DNA from: Monarcha castaneiventris obscurior
Lineage: Eukaryota; Chordata; Aves; Passeriformes; Monarchidae
Length of the DNA: 64,000 bases
Assembly: GCA_026261815.1 (NCBI GenBank)
Contig: JAMPIT010000269.1
Location: forward strand, 186,001-250,000
Direction of reading: 5' to 3'
Part shown: piece by piece, positions 11,846 to 22,660 of the stretch
Layout of the letters: each line of letters opens with the position of its first letter
How positions within the stretch are numbered: the first letter of the stretch is position 1
Position numbers and translations under genes: made by a program
The notes under the pieces: model-generated
Seen by the model: only the letters and a program-made list of their open reading frames with translations
The model's database searches: none
What the model was told of the DNA's origin: nothing

Positions 11846-13150
11846 CGTCCCGGGGAGCTCAGCCTCAGCCCTGGGCTCGGAGCATCCCGGGGAGCTCAGC
11901 CTCAGCCCTGGGCTCGGAGCATCCCGGGGAGCTCAGCCCTGCTCTTGGAGCATCCCGGGGAGCTCAGCCTGACCCCTGGGCTGGGAGCATCCCGGGGAGC
12001 TCAGCCCTGCTCTTGGAGCATCCCGGGGAGCTCAGCCTGACCCCTGGGCTGGGAGCATCCCGGGGAGCTCAGCCCTGCTCTTGGAGCATCCCGGGGAGCT
12101 CAGCCCTGGGCTCGGAGCATCCCGGGGAGCTCAGCCTCAGCCCTGGTCTCGGAGCATCCCGGGGAGCTCAGCCTCAGCCCTGCCCTTGGAGCATCCCGGG
12201 GAGCTCAGCCTCAGCCCTGGGCTCGGAGCATCCCGGGGAGCTCAGCCTCAGCCCTGCCCTTGGAGCATCCCGGGGAGCTCAGCCTCAGCCCTGGGCTCGG
12301 AGCATCCCGGGGAGCTCAGCCTCAGCCCTGCTCTCGGAGCATCCCGGGGAGCTCAGCCTCAGCCCTGGGCTCGGAGCATCCCGGGGAGCTCAGCCTCAGC
12401 CCTGGGCTCGGAGCATCCCGGGGAGCTCAGCCCCTGCTCTCGGAGCATCCCGGGGAGCTCAGCCTCAGCCCTGCTCTCGGAGCATCCCGGGGAGCTCAGC
12501 CCTGCTCTCGGAGCATCCCGGGGAGCTCAGCCCTGCCCTGGGCTCGGAGCATCCCGAGGAGCTCAGCCCTGCGCTTGGAGCATCCCGAGGAGCTCAGCCT
12601 CACCACTGGGCTGGGAGCATCCCGGGGAGCTCAGCCCTGGGCTCGGAGCATCCCGAGGAGCTCAGCCCTGAGCTCGGAGCTTCCCGAGGAGCTCAGCCTC
12701 AGCCCTGGGCTGGGAGAATCCCGGGGAGCTCAGCCCTGCCCTTGGAGCATCCCGAGGAGCTCAGCCTCAGCCCTGGGCTCGGAGCATCCCGGGGAGCTCA
12801 GCCTCAGCCCTGCCCTTGGAGCATCCCGGGGAGCTCAGCCCAGCCCTGGGCTCGGAGCATCCCGGGGAGCTCAGCCCTGGGCTCGGAGCATCCCGGGGAT
12901 CTCACCCCTGGGCTCGGAGCTTCCCGAGGAGCTCAGCCCTGGGCTTGGAGCATCCCGGGGATCTCAGCCCTGCTCTTGGAGCTTCCCGAGGAGCTCAGCC
13001 CTGAGCTCGGAGCATCCCGGGGATCTCACCCCTGCCCTTGGAGCATCCCGGGGATCTCACCCCTGGGCTCGGAGCTTCCCGAGGAGCTCAGCCTCAGCCC
13101 TGCTCTCGGAGCTTCCCGAGGAGCTCAGCCTCAGCCCTGGGCTCGGCGCT
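11846..13150. repeat. Minisatellite, 31/37-bp units
   Basis: About 1.3 kb built on gagcatcccggggagctcag plus a variable ccctgggctcg or ccctgctcttg segment. Full units are 37 bp (11881 to 11918) and shorter ones about 31 bp. Toward the 3' end the core drifts (gaggagctcag, gggatctcac). The 505-, 409- and 196-codon + frames are repeat read-through. Confidence 0.97.
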
Positions 13151-13690
13151 TCCTTGCCGGGAGCTTTCCCTCCTCCCCTGCAGCATCTTCCCCGGAGCCT
13201 CCCCGCCAGCACAGGAACCTTTATTTTTTTTCCATGGATGAGTAATTCCTCCCAATTTGGGGGCTCCTTCCTGCGCTGTAACAACCCCGAGCTCGCGCCT
13301 GCCTTTTTTTTTTTTTTCCAGCTGCCAATTTGCAGCAGAAATTCCCTTTTTTTTTCTTTTTTTTTTTTTTTCCTTCCCCTTTTTCCCTTTTTCCCGGCGG
13401 GAGGGGAGGGACCGGGAATGGGGAGGGGGGGGGGGGGTTGGGGGCGGGGGTGGGGGGATCTCGGTTATACAATCCGGGCTTTGGGGTGACTATTTTGGAT
13501 CCCTCCTTCCTGCCTCCGAATCGCAGCTCCGAATGTGACAAGTTACAAAACACTTGAGTCATTTCTCTCTCTCTCTCTCTCTCCTCTCTCTTTTCCTCTC
13601 CCGAGCGCTCCAGCGCTGCCTTTTCCCTCCCCATTAAGGGTTTGGGTTGGTTTAAAGCGAAGAAGAAAAAATTATAAAATATAAAAAGGG
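13151..13690. other. Unique sequence with homopolymers, G-tract and CT repeat
   Basis: Holds T-runs (13303-13318 and 13346-13372), a long G-rich tract (13397-13458), a (ct)n microsatellite at about 13564-13583, and a balanced stretch at 13460-13562 ending in a TGAGTCA word (13555-13561). No coding segment was recognised. Confidence 0.5.
13397..13458 (+). other. Strong G-quadruplex-forming tract
   Basis: At least six separate runs of three or more G within about 60 bp, including one run of about 14 G, on the + strand. This satisfies the usual four-run quadruplex pattern several times over. Formation in vivo is not shown. Confidence 0.7.
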
Positions 13691-13962
13691 GGATGAGGAT
13701 GAGGATGAGGATGAGGATGAGGATGAGGGTGAGGATGAGGATGAGGGTGAGGATGAGGATGAGGATGAGGATGAGGATGAGGATGAGGATGAGGATGAGG
13801 GTGAGGATGAGGATGAGGATGAGGGTGAGGATGAGGATGAGGATGAGGATGAGGATGAGGATGAGGATGAGGATGAGGATGAGGGTGAGGATGAGGATGA
13901 GGATGAGGATGAGGATGAGGATGAGGATGAGGATGAGGATGAGGATGAGGATGAGGATGAGG
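13691..13962. repeat. Hexanucleotide array (gatgag)n
   Basis: About 45 units of gatgag, with single-base gggtga variants scattered through the first two thirds and an almost pure block at the end. Frames through it read Met-Arg on + and Ser-Ser or His-Pro on -. These are artefacts. Confidence 0.98.
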
Positions 13963-14326
13963 AAGGGGGGGGAAGAAGGCTGCTCCCCACGCAGGGGAAC
14001 TCGCGGGGTGTTTATGTAAGATGCTCATGCTCCGCTGAGCTGTTGTCGATTCCCAGGAAAACCCACGGCTGCCCACGTAGGATCTCCCGAGCTCGGTTGT
14101 GTAACGGGGAGCCCGGGGGGGGTCGGGAGATCCTGCCTGAGGCGAGGGGGGGGGCGGGAAGGAAAAGCGGGAAGAGATGGATTTGAAGGAATGGGAAAAG
14201 TCCGTGGATGCGCCGGGAGGGTTTGGGGCGCTCAGGGGGGTCGCGGCCCGGGTTGGTCTCACCTTTGAGCAGGGATTTGAAATGAATTGAGTCACTGGGT
14301 GACTTCCCAGAATCCCTTTTTTTTCC
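13963..14326. other. Unique GC-rich spacer
   Basis: Non-repetitive sequence with several G-tracts (14115-14157). Nothing gene-like was seen. Confidence 0.4.
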
Positions 14327-14342
14327 TTGGAATCTCGGGAGA

Positions 14343-14349
<7 letters not shown>

Positions 14350-14398
<49 letters not shown>
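14350..14398. repeat. Poly-T run of 49
   Basis: An uninterrupted run of 49 T. Nothing next to it in the reverse direction identifies a retrocopy whose tail this could be. Confidence 0.95.
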
Positions 14399-14399
<1 letters not shown>

Positions 14400-14535
14400 T
14401 GACGAGATTCGGTGTTTGGGACTCGAGGAAAAAAAAAAACATCCGGATTGATGGAGGAGGTGGTGGGATCCTGAGAGCTCCAGAAGCTCGTGGGATCATC
14501 TCCAAGGGGAGGGTCAGGCTGGAGATGAGCAGGAA

Positions 14536-14594
14536 TTCAATTAATTTCAATTTCAATTCAATTTGAATTCAATTGAATTTTCAATTCAATTTAA
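14536..14594. repeat. aattcaattt short-motif repeat with dyad symmetry
   Basis: About 60 bp of alternating ttcaattt and gaattcaatt words. Centred on ttgaattcaa, both strands carry the same words, so it can fold as an AT-rich hairpin or cruciform. Confidence 0.7.
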
Positions 14595-14604
14595 AGGTTG
14601 TTAA

Positions 14605-14745
14605 ACATTTGGAGGGGAGGTTTGGAGTCTCCATCCCTGGAGGTGTCCAAGGAACTCCTGGATTCGGCACCCAGAGCTCGGGGCTGGGAAAAAGGTTGGG
14701 CTCAGTGATCCCGGAGATCTTTTCCAACCGGAATGATCCCAAAAT
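14605..14745 (+). mobile_element. CR1 LINE 3'-end fragment
   Basis: Reads as a CR1 3' end: ggagtctccatccctggagg, tgtccaaggaactcctgga, a degenerate cttggtgcc segment, then ttgggctcagtgatcccgg and ttttccaaccgg, ending atgatccc. It is 5'-truncated and diverged. Confidence 0.85.
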
Positions 14746-15094
14746 TTAGGGAAAATTCCCTCATTTCCCGCTGTCCCCCGTGGATTCGCACCCCCAGCCT
14801 CAATATCCGAGCTGGGGGCCACATCCAGGGCTCCAAACCAGCCTCCAAAATCAGCATTTCGGTGGTTTTTTTTTTCTCGAAATACCAAAAATTCGGGAGT
14901 TCCGGTGGTTTGTGCTGCTCCAGCCCTCTCGGGGTGCCGGGATCGGAGTTGTGAGAGCAGCGTTACATTTTTATCCCGATTTATTCATGCAGAACAGAGG
15001 CGCGGGGCGAGGCCATGAGAACGCTCCTTCATTTCCATCCTCCCTCCTTTTCCCCACAAACTGAACTTAGCCGGGTTATTTTTATTCCTCTTGT
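14746..15094. other. Unique spacer
   Basis: Non-repetitive sequence with a T-run near 14864. No gene was recognised. Confidence 0.4.
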
Positions 15095-15100
15095 GTATTT

Positions 15101-15133
<33 letters not shown>

Positions 15134-15300
15134 TTGGGGGAAGGGGAGGAGAAAAGAAAAAAAAAATGATAAAAAAAAAAAAAAATAAACCCAATCCAAC
15201 CATCACCACCCGTTTAAATTCACCTTATTTTTACTTCTATTCAAATTTCCCCATCCGGAATTTTGATAAGGTGGGGAAAAAAAAAAAAAAACAAAAAATG
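15095..15300. repeat. A-rich low-complexity block
   Basis: Several A-runs (15108-15133, 15157-15185 and 15277-15298), separated by ggggaagg and a short balanced stretch. There is no sign of a retrocopy upstream. Confidence 0.85.
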
Positions 15301-16231
15301 AGGCGCACGAGGGAGCTTCACCCGAGGGGAGAGCAGAGGCCCGGGGATGAGGGGGAGGAATGTGTTTTGGGGCAAAAAGAGTAAGTTTAGAACAATTTTT
15401 CTCTTAACTGGAGCACTTAGCTGCACCTCAAGCCATTCATCTTGTGCTTTAATAACTCCTTCTCCCTGCGAGATGGGAAATCACAGCCCTGGAGATTGCT
15501 TTTCTTGGGATCCAGGATCAAAGATGGATCTGCTTCCTCTGATAAAACACGTTTTTGTTGGAATTGAGATCATTTTCTGCGCCCTGCTTTTCCCTTTTAG
15601 TTTGGGTGCCGAGCTTTTCTTTGCCCCAAATCCCCCTCGCTGGCCTGGAATTTGTTCATTTCCCTTCCCAAATGATGGAAACAGAAATTCCCTCCTTTTT
15701 TCCCCCCAAATCCCAGGGGAGCTCCAAGCGCTGCCATTATCTTTGGACCGCCTCTAATCAATGGATAAATCAGATATTTATGACCCACAGAGGATATTTT
15801 CCACCCGGGGGGGTCTCCCCGGCTGCGGGAACCGACGCATTTTTTGAGGTATCACAACGTTTGTGACCATTTTATCCATTTTCTGCCACTTTTTTATCAA
15901 CAACTCATCCCCTGGGGGCAAACATTTCCCAGCGCAGCAGCTTGTGCTTGTCCCCGGGGGCTGTGATGAGTTTGCAGGGCCTCGAAGCCGGGCTGGGGAA
16001 GGATCCTGGGAGCTTTTGGAATCCTGGAAGGAATTTTTTGGGTTTTTTGTTGTTTCCCGGGAGCAGAGGGAGCTCTCGGCTCGCGTCTCCGCCGCTTCCC
16101 CGGCGCCGCCTCGCCGGGGTTGGAAAATCCTGAAACAAAACTTGTTCCCTTTCATGTTCCACCCCTCTCCCGGCTGGCTCTTAACTACGCATTTGATCTC
16201 GGCATCTCCGCCAGAAGGGTTCAGAGCCCGA
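15301..16231. other. Unique segment with two balanced islands
   Basis: Two stretches stand out from the GC-rich background: 15375-15500 (taagtttagaacaatttt ... gctttaataactcc) and 15735-15935 (gccattatctttggac ... tttatcaacaactcatcc). They could be conserved non-coding elements. No coding exon was recognised. Confidence 0.35.
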
Positions 16232-16309
16232 GCGGGGATTAATGGGGGAAGCGGGAATTAATGGGGGAAGCGGGAATTAATGGGGGAAGCGGGAATTAAT
16301 GGGAATTAA
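16232..16309. repeat. Short 19-bp tandem repeat, 4 copies
   Basis: About four near-identical copies of gcgggaattaatgggggaa (starts at 16251, 16270 and 16289). Confidence 0.9.
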
Positions 16310-16639
16310 GCGGCGGATCAAAGCGGCGGCGTTCGATGGGGCCGGGAGCTGCCGTGGCCGTGGTTGGCGACGAGTTCTGGTGGCCCCGGGGGCTACCGGG
16401 GACCCGGGGAGGCTCCCACCGGGCAGAGGGGACCCGAGAAAAAGCTCGTGGCTTTCTCTCCAGAGGTTTTTGGGTTTTTTTCCCGAGTTTGGGAATGCTG
16501 GAGGCTGCCGCGCTTCCCGCAGCGCCCGGAGCCCACGGGCGTGCGGAGGGAATTCCCTGCTTAAATAAATATTTGGTGAGTGGGAAGACGAGGGGAAGGG
16601 GGTGAGTGAGGGGTGGGGTGGGGGCAGCAGCGCTGCTGA
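16310..16639. other. Unique GC-rich spacer
   Basis: CpG-containing unique sequence before the 35-bp array. No exon was recognised. Confidence 0.4.
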
Positions 16640-17590
16640 GGCCCCCAAAATGCGGCAGGTCCCCAAAATTCTGAGCCTCGCAAAATGCTGCAGACCCCCG
16701 AAATTCTGAGCCTCGCAAAATGCGGCAGGTCCCCAGAATTCTGAGCCTCGTAAAATGCGGCAGGTCCCCAAAATTCTGAGCCCCACAAACTGCTGCAGCC
16801 TCCCCAAATTCTGAGTCCCCGAAACTGCTGCAGACCCCCAGAATTCCGAGCCCCACAAAATGCGGCAGGTCCCCAAAATTCTGAGCCTCGCAAAATGCGG
16901 CAGGTCCCCAAAATTCTGAGCCCCACGAACTGCTGCAGGTCCCCAAAATTCCTAGCCCCACAAAATGCTGCGGACCCCCAAAATTCTGAGTCCCCCAAAC
17001 TGCTGCAGACTCCCAAAAGTCTGAGTCCCGCAAAATGCTGCAGCTCCCCAAAATTCTGAGCCCCACAAACTGCTGCAGTCCCCTAAGATGCTGCAGCTCC
17101 CCAAAATTCCGAGCTCCCCGAAATGCTGAGCCCCTCAAACTGCTGCAGACCCCCAAAATTCGGAGTCTCACAAACTGCTGCAGACCCCCAGAATTCCGAG
17201 CCCCACAAAATGCTGCAGACTCCCAAAATTCTGAGTCCCGCAAAATGCTGCAGGTCCCCAAAATTCCGAGCCCCCCCGAAATGCTGAGCCCCACAAACTG
17301 CTGCAGTCCCCCAAAATTCGGAGTCGCCCAAATTGCTGCAGACCCCAGGATGCTGCAGCTCCCCAAAATTCTGAACCCCCCGAAATGCTGAGCCCCCCAA
17401 AATCCAAGTCCCCTGTGCTGCCGAGCCCCCCAAAACGCTGCAGCCCCCCTCCCCAAAGTGCTGCGTCCCCAAAAAATGCTGCAGCCCCCCATGAACCTGC
17501 AGCCCCCCAAAAATGCTGTAGCCCCCCCAGATGCTGAGCCCTCCCCCGTCCTGCTGAGCCCCCCAAAATTCTGCAGACCCCAAAATGCTG
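16640..17590. repeat. Minisatellite, ~35-bp unit
   Basis: About 27 copies of a 35-bp unit containing caaaatgctgcag, cccccaaaattctgag and cctcg or cccca (starts near 16681, 16716 and 16751). Pyrimidine-rich on +. The - frames stay open (up to 452 codons). Confidence 0.95.
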
Positions 17591-17995
17591 CATCCCCTTG
17601 AGATGCTTCAGCCCCCAAAATTCTGCAGCCCCCCAAGATGCTGCAGGTCCTCAAGACGCTGAGTCCCCCAAAATTCTGCAGCCCCCCAAGATGCTGCAGC
17701 CCCCCAGGATGCTGAGCTCCTCAAAATTCTGCAGCCCCCCAAAATTCTGCAGGCCCCCAAGATGCTGCAGCCCCTTGAGATGCTTCAGCCCCCAAAATTC
17801 TGCATCGCCCCAAGATGCTGCACCCCCCCAAGATGCTGCAGCCCCCCAAAATTCTGCAGGTCCCCAAAATTCTGCAGCCCCTTGAGATGCTTCAGCCCCT
17901 CCGACTGCTGCAACCCCTCAGGATTCTGCAGCCCCCCCAAGATGTCACAGCCCCCCCAAAATTCTGCACCCCCCAAGACGCTGCTCAGCCCCTTC
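17591..17995. repeat. Minisatellite, ~18-bp sub-unit, derived from the preceding array
   Basis: The 35-bp pattern gives way to two alternating half-units, aaaattctgcagcccccc and aagatgctgcagcccccc, of about 18 bp. The words are the same as in 16640-17590, so the two blocks share an origin. Confidence 0.9.
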
Positions 17996-18742
17996 CCCAG
18001 CACTCAGAGCCCAGAGGGAGGACGGTGACAGAGCCCAGGATGAGCCTGGGGTGGGAGCAGCGTCTTGCACCCACCAGATTTGCCAGAAAATCAGAGTTTT
18101 TTTCTCCACTAAAACTGTTAAATTCCTGCCTGGACCCGGCTGTTTTGGGGGGGATAATCCCGGGTGGGATTGGGGACTCCAGGGGTCAGGATTGAGTTGT
18201 GCTCGAGGCTTTGCCCTGGTTTGTGGTGCAGCTCCTGGACCTCATCCCATCCTCTCTGCTCCCGGGAGTTGTCCCAGCTCAGGGAGGGGCGAGGGATTTG
18301 CCAGATTCCTTCCAGCTGGAGTGAAAAGCTTGGGAATTTGGGTGGGGAATTGGCCGTGAGGGAGAAGCAGGGCCCCGGTGTTTGGGGATGGGAGCTTGTG
18401 GTCAGAGCCCGAATTTCCCGGGATATCCGTGGGATGAGAGGCTCCAGGAGAGGCAGAGAGGGAGACCCAGGAGCTGCCACCCGTCACATTTCTCGTTGGG
18501 AAGGGAAGGAATGTTGGGAAAACGGGACTTTTGGTGCTTTTTGGTTTTCTCTTGTTGGAATGTTGGGCCAGAGGGGAGATGTGCAAAGCCACGCTGGCTC
18601 CTGCAAGTGACCACGGCCTTCTCATGGGTGGTTTTCCCAGGAAAATCCATCATTTGGGACAGGGAAATATGGGGGGGATCCTTGTGGGGTCCCCACCTGA
18701 GTGATGCCACCCACATCCCGTCCAGGCACCTGCCAGAGGCTG
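17996..18742. other. Unique spacer
   Basis: Non-repetitive sequence. Open frames of up to 148 codons lie outside the array, and none is recognisable. Confidence 0.4.
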
Positions 18743-19575
18743 CATCCTGATCCTTGAGCATCCTGATCCCTGAGCATCCTGATCCTTGAGTATCCTGATC
18801 CTTGAGCATCCTGATCCTTGAGCATCCCAATCCTTGAGTATCCTGATCCTTGAGTATCCCCATCCCTGAGCATCCTGATCCTTGAGCTTCCCAATCCTTG
18901 AGTATCCTGATCCTTGAGCTTCCCAATCCTTGAGATCCTGATCCTTGAGCATCCTGATCCCTGAGCATCCTGATCCTTGAGTATCCCAATCCTTGAGCAT
19001 CCTGATCCCTGAGATTCCTGATCCTTGAGCATCCCAATCCTTGAGCATCCTGATCCTTGAACATCCTGGTCCCTGAGCATCCTGATCCTTGAGCATCCTG
19101 ATCCTTGAGTATCCTGATCCCTGAGCATCCTGGCCTCTGAATATCCTGATCCCTGAACATCCCAATCCTTGAGCATCCCAATCCTTGAGCTTCCTGATCC
19201 CTGAACATCCTGATCCCTGAGCATCCTGATCCTTGAGCATCCTGATCCCTGAGCATCCTGATCCTTGAGCATCCCGATCCCTGAGCATCCTGATCCTTGA
19301 GCATCCTGATCCCTGAGCATCCCAATCCTTGAGCATCCCAATCCTTGAGCTTCCTGACCCCTGAGCATCCTGACCCCTGAGCTTCCTGATCCCTGAGCTT
19401 CCTGATCCCTGAGCTTCCTGACCCCTGAGCTTCCTGATCCCTGAGCATCCTGATTCTTGAGCTTCCTGATCCTTGAGCATCCCAATCCCTGAGCATCCCG
19501 GCCTCTGAGCATTCCAGACTCCGAATATCCTCACCCCTGAGCATCCTGCTCCCTGCACATTCCACCCTCCAAGGC
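18743..19575. repeat. Minisatellite, 16-bp unit, block 1
   Basis: About 50 copies of catcctgatccttgag. The exact 16-bp period is seen from 18743 to 18759. Variants are ccctgag, cttgagt, caatcc and gattcc. Minus-strand frames of up to 396 codons (Asp-Gln-Asp-Ala-Gln-Gly-Ser-Gly type) are artefacts. The 3' end degrades into cctctgag units. Confidence 0.97.
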
Positions 19576-20510
19576 TCCTGCCCTCCGAGCATCCCCCCAC
19601 GTCACCCACGTCCCACCCAGGCACCTGCTGGTGGCTGCACTTGGAATTTAAGCCCCAACAGACGCCGCCTTTCCAGGAAAATCCTTTATAAACCATTTAA
19701 TCCCCCGCATCCAGGGTAGGAATTGCACTCCAAGGGCCGTTTTTCCCAAGGCCACGAGGCCACAAGGCCGAGGAATGGGGTGAAAATCTCTGCCTGCTCT
19801 TTGCACACCTCAGCACACAAAAAACCCTCCTCCATGAGGAGATTCAAACCCCGCCACGCTCACACACGACCCTGTGGCAGCCTCCAAAGAGTGAATTAAC
19901 CGAGGATGAAAGGCAAATGCCAGCTCTGGCCAAACCCTAGGAAAGGAGCCATCAGCTCACGGCAGCGTCCTGGGATTTTCAAGCCACGCCGATGGAATTT
20001 GGCCGCTTCATTTCATTCACTGTCAATCAGCGTCACTGCCACTGATGCTTCCTCCTCTTTTTTAGATCCCCCGTTTCTTTTGGCGATGCCCAGAGCTCAG
20101 TTGTATCCCAGCCAGGCAGCCCTCATCACCAGGAGATTAAATCATCGGGAAAAAAACCAGGAGAGACGGCTCCTCTCAGACATAATAGCAAAAAGGGGGC
20201 GGCGGGGACGGGGACGGGGAGGGGGGCGATGGCTCCGGGTCTATTTCTGCTCTGATGTGTCCTGGAGCCTTCCCCGGGTGCTGAGCTGTGCCAGCGATCA
20301 CCAGGTGGCAAAGAGGGACGTGCAGGGAAGGCTCCTGCACCGGGCTGGGTTTTCCCGGTGTCCCAAAGTGCCCCGGTGCAAGGGGTGGGTTCTGTTTTGG
20401 GGCCGCAGCCGTGCCGGGTTCCTGAGGGTGCTGTGGCTGCGTGCAGGGATTGGGGTGCTGGGGGGTGTAGGTGTCACAGCTGGGCCGGGGTGTTCCCACA
20501 TCCAGGGGTC
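19576..20510. other. Unique segment separating two blocks of one minisatellite
   Basis: About 930 bp of non-repetitive sequence. The part at 19980-20175 is balanced (ttcattcactgtcaatcagc, gagattaaatcatcggg) and may be a conserved element. A G-rich tract with four or more G-runs lies at 20195-20226. No coding exon was recognised. Confidence 0.4.
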
Positions 20511-21660
20511 CTGATCCCTGAGAATCCTGATCCTTGAGCATCCTGATCCCTGAGAATCCTGATCCCTGAATATCCTGATCCTTGAGCATCCTGATCCCTC
20601 AGCATCCTGATCCCTCAGCATCCTGACATCCAGGGGTCCTGATCCCTGAATATCTTGATCCTTGAGCATCCTGATATCCAGGGGTCCTGATCCTTGAGCA
20701 TCCTGAAATCTAGGGGTCCTGATCCCTGAGCATCCTGATCCCTGAGCATCCTGATCTTTGAGAATCCTGATCCCTGAAAATCCTGATCCTTGAGCATCCT
20801 GATCCCTGAGCATTCTGATCCCTGAAAATCCTGATCCTTGAGCATCCTGATCCCTGAACATCCTGATCCCTGAGAATCCTGATCCTTGAGCATCCTGATC
20901 CCTGAGCATTCTGACATCCAAGGGTCCTGATCCTTGAACATCCTGATCCTTGAACATTCTGATCCCTGAGCGTCCTGATCCCTCAGCATCCTGACATCCA
21001 AGGGTCCTGATCCCTGAGAATCCTGATCCTTGAGCATCCTGATCCTTGAGCGTCCTGATCCCTGAGCATCCTGATCCCTGAGTATCCTGATCCTTGAGTA
21101 TCCTGATCCTTGAGCATCCTGATATCCAGGGGTCCTGATCCCTGAACATCCTGATCCCTGAGCATCCTGATCCCTGAACATTCTGATCCCTGAACATCCT
21201 GATCCTTGAACGTCCTGATCCCTGAACATCCTGATCCCTGAACATCCTGATCCTTGAGCATCCTGATCCTTGAGCATCCTGATCCCTGAACATTCTGATC
21301 CCTGAAAATCCTGATCCTTGAGTATCCTGATATCCAGGGGTCCTGATCCCTGAACATCCTGATCCCTGAGAATCCTGATGCCTGAACATCCTGATCCTTC
21401 AGCATCCTGATCCTTCAACATTCTGATTCCTGAGCATCCTGATCCTTGAACATCCTGACCCCTGAGCATTCCAGACTCCTAAGGACCCCGACTCCTGAGC
21501 ATCCCAGCCTCTGAATATCCTCACCCCTGAACCTCCCGGTCTCTTCTCATTCCAACCTCCGAGCATCCTGACCCCCGAGCATCCTGACCCCTGAGCATCC
21601 CGACCTCCAATCATCTCAGCCTCTGATCATCCCAGCCTCCGAGCATCCCGACCCCTGAGC
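20511..21660. repeat. Minisatellite, 16-bp unit, block 2
   Basis: The same catcctgatccttgag unit as at 18743-19575. It is richer in aatcctgatccctga variants and is interrupted about seven times by a longer unit containing atccaggggtcctgatc (for example near 20630, 20670 and 21120). The interruptions give it a higher-order pattern. The 363-codon - frame is an artefact. Confidence 0.96.
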
Positions 21661-22660
21661 CTCCCGGCCCCGTGCCTTCCCCGAGGGCAGCTTCCTCCCA
21701 GCCTCTAAAATCGAGTGCTTTAATAACGGGCTGTAAAGGGACCGTGGAGAGCGGGGGGAAATTATTGTGTGATCCAGGGTTATCAGTTCACCGAGTGCTT
21801 CCTGCCCTGGATTTGGCCGTTCCCAGGATGAAACCGAGCGATGAGGGCTGCCTTAATGAAAATTCCTGTCCCTGGGAAACACCAGTGTGACCATTCCTGA
21901 TGTGGCCGAGTGTTCCTGAACCCCTTTTTCCCCCTCAGGAATTTGCAGCAGCAGCCTGACCCTGGCTTTGTGTGTGCCACTCCTGGGCTGTTGGAAGCTG
22001 CTTTAATTTTATTTATATGCTTGTTTTTATTGATTTTTAAGGATTTTACGTTCAAACATAAAGATTTAGCAAATCCCACCTTGCTCATCACATCCCTGGG
22101 GCTGCTCCCACCACACCTGGCTCTGCCCCGAGTGGCAAAGTCGGGTTTGAATCCCAGCTTTTCCCACATGGAACAAAACCTCTTGGGGTGGGAATCCAAA
22201 ACCTCGCCATCCCAAGGGATGTCCCCAGGCGGCTGCACATCCCAGCTGGGGAGTGCCGGCTCTGGAGAGGTTGTTTTTTTGGGAAATGGGATCAGAACAA
22301 AGCCGTGGAGCTCTGGCGTGGCCGCCGAGCCGGGCAGCGCAGGGCCGGGCCACGCCACTGCTTTTCCATTCCAGAAATGTCACTGAGTCACGAATGAGTC
22401 ACGGTTTTAATGGGAGACATTTCCAAGCCGGTGCATGACTCGGAGACGTTTTCCAGGGATATTAGAGGCTGTTTGTAAAGCCCGGGCCTCGCCCCGCCGC
22501 TGTCCCTCCCTCCCCGGCAGCTCCGTGTCCCTCCCGTCGGCCAAGGTGACATCCCGGGATGTGGCTGAGGATTCCACGGGATCAGGGGGATGCATTAAGG
22601 CTCCCCATCAGGTGGCAGGTGTCTATTAAAGTGCCTCCCATCACCGCTGCCTCCCTCGAC
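21661..22660. other. Unique segment with balanced islands
   Basis: Non-repetitive. The stretches 21705-21800 (gctttaataacgggctg, gggttatcagttcacc) and 21995-22080 (AT-rich, ttttatttatatgc) stand out from the background. Two TGAGTCA words lie at 22384-22401, listed separately. No exon was recognised. Confidence 0.4.
22384..22401. promoter_or_regulatory. Paired AP-1-type sites
   Basis: Two perfect TGAGTCA heptamers at 22384-22390 and 22395-22401, start-to-start spacing 11 bp (about one helical turn). A third near-match (tgactcg) lies at about 22437. This is the consensus of FOS/JUN and related bZIP factors. Use as a regulatory site is inferred. Confidence 0.35.

Noticed and set aside
11728..13245. 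505-codon open frame on +
   Set aside because: Entirely the 37-bp minisatellite. The peptide is only a rotating repeat with no domain.
13652..14556. Poly-Ser, His-Pro and Met-Arg frames
   Set aside because: Read-through of the gatgag hexamer array and the poly-T run.
16296..17654. 452-codon open frame on -, leucine/glycine-rich repeats
   Set aside because: Product of the 35-bp minisatellite. No conserved protein family fits.
18402..21469. Asp-Gln-Asp-Ala-Gln-Gly-Ser-Gly repeat proteins on -
   Set aside because: The 16-bp arrays read in several frames. No start context, splice site or homologue.
21910..22386. 158-codon frame with a hydrophobic Leu/Ile/Phe stretch resembling a membrane segment
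   Set aside because: The hydrophobic part is translation of a T-rich tract (ttttatttatatgc). No homologue or splice signals.
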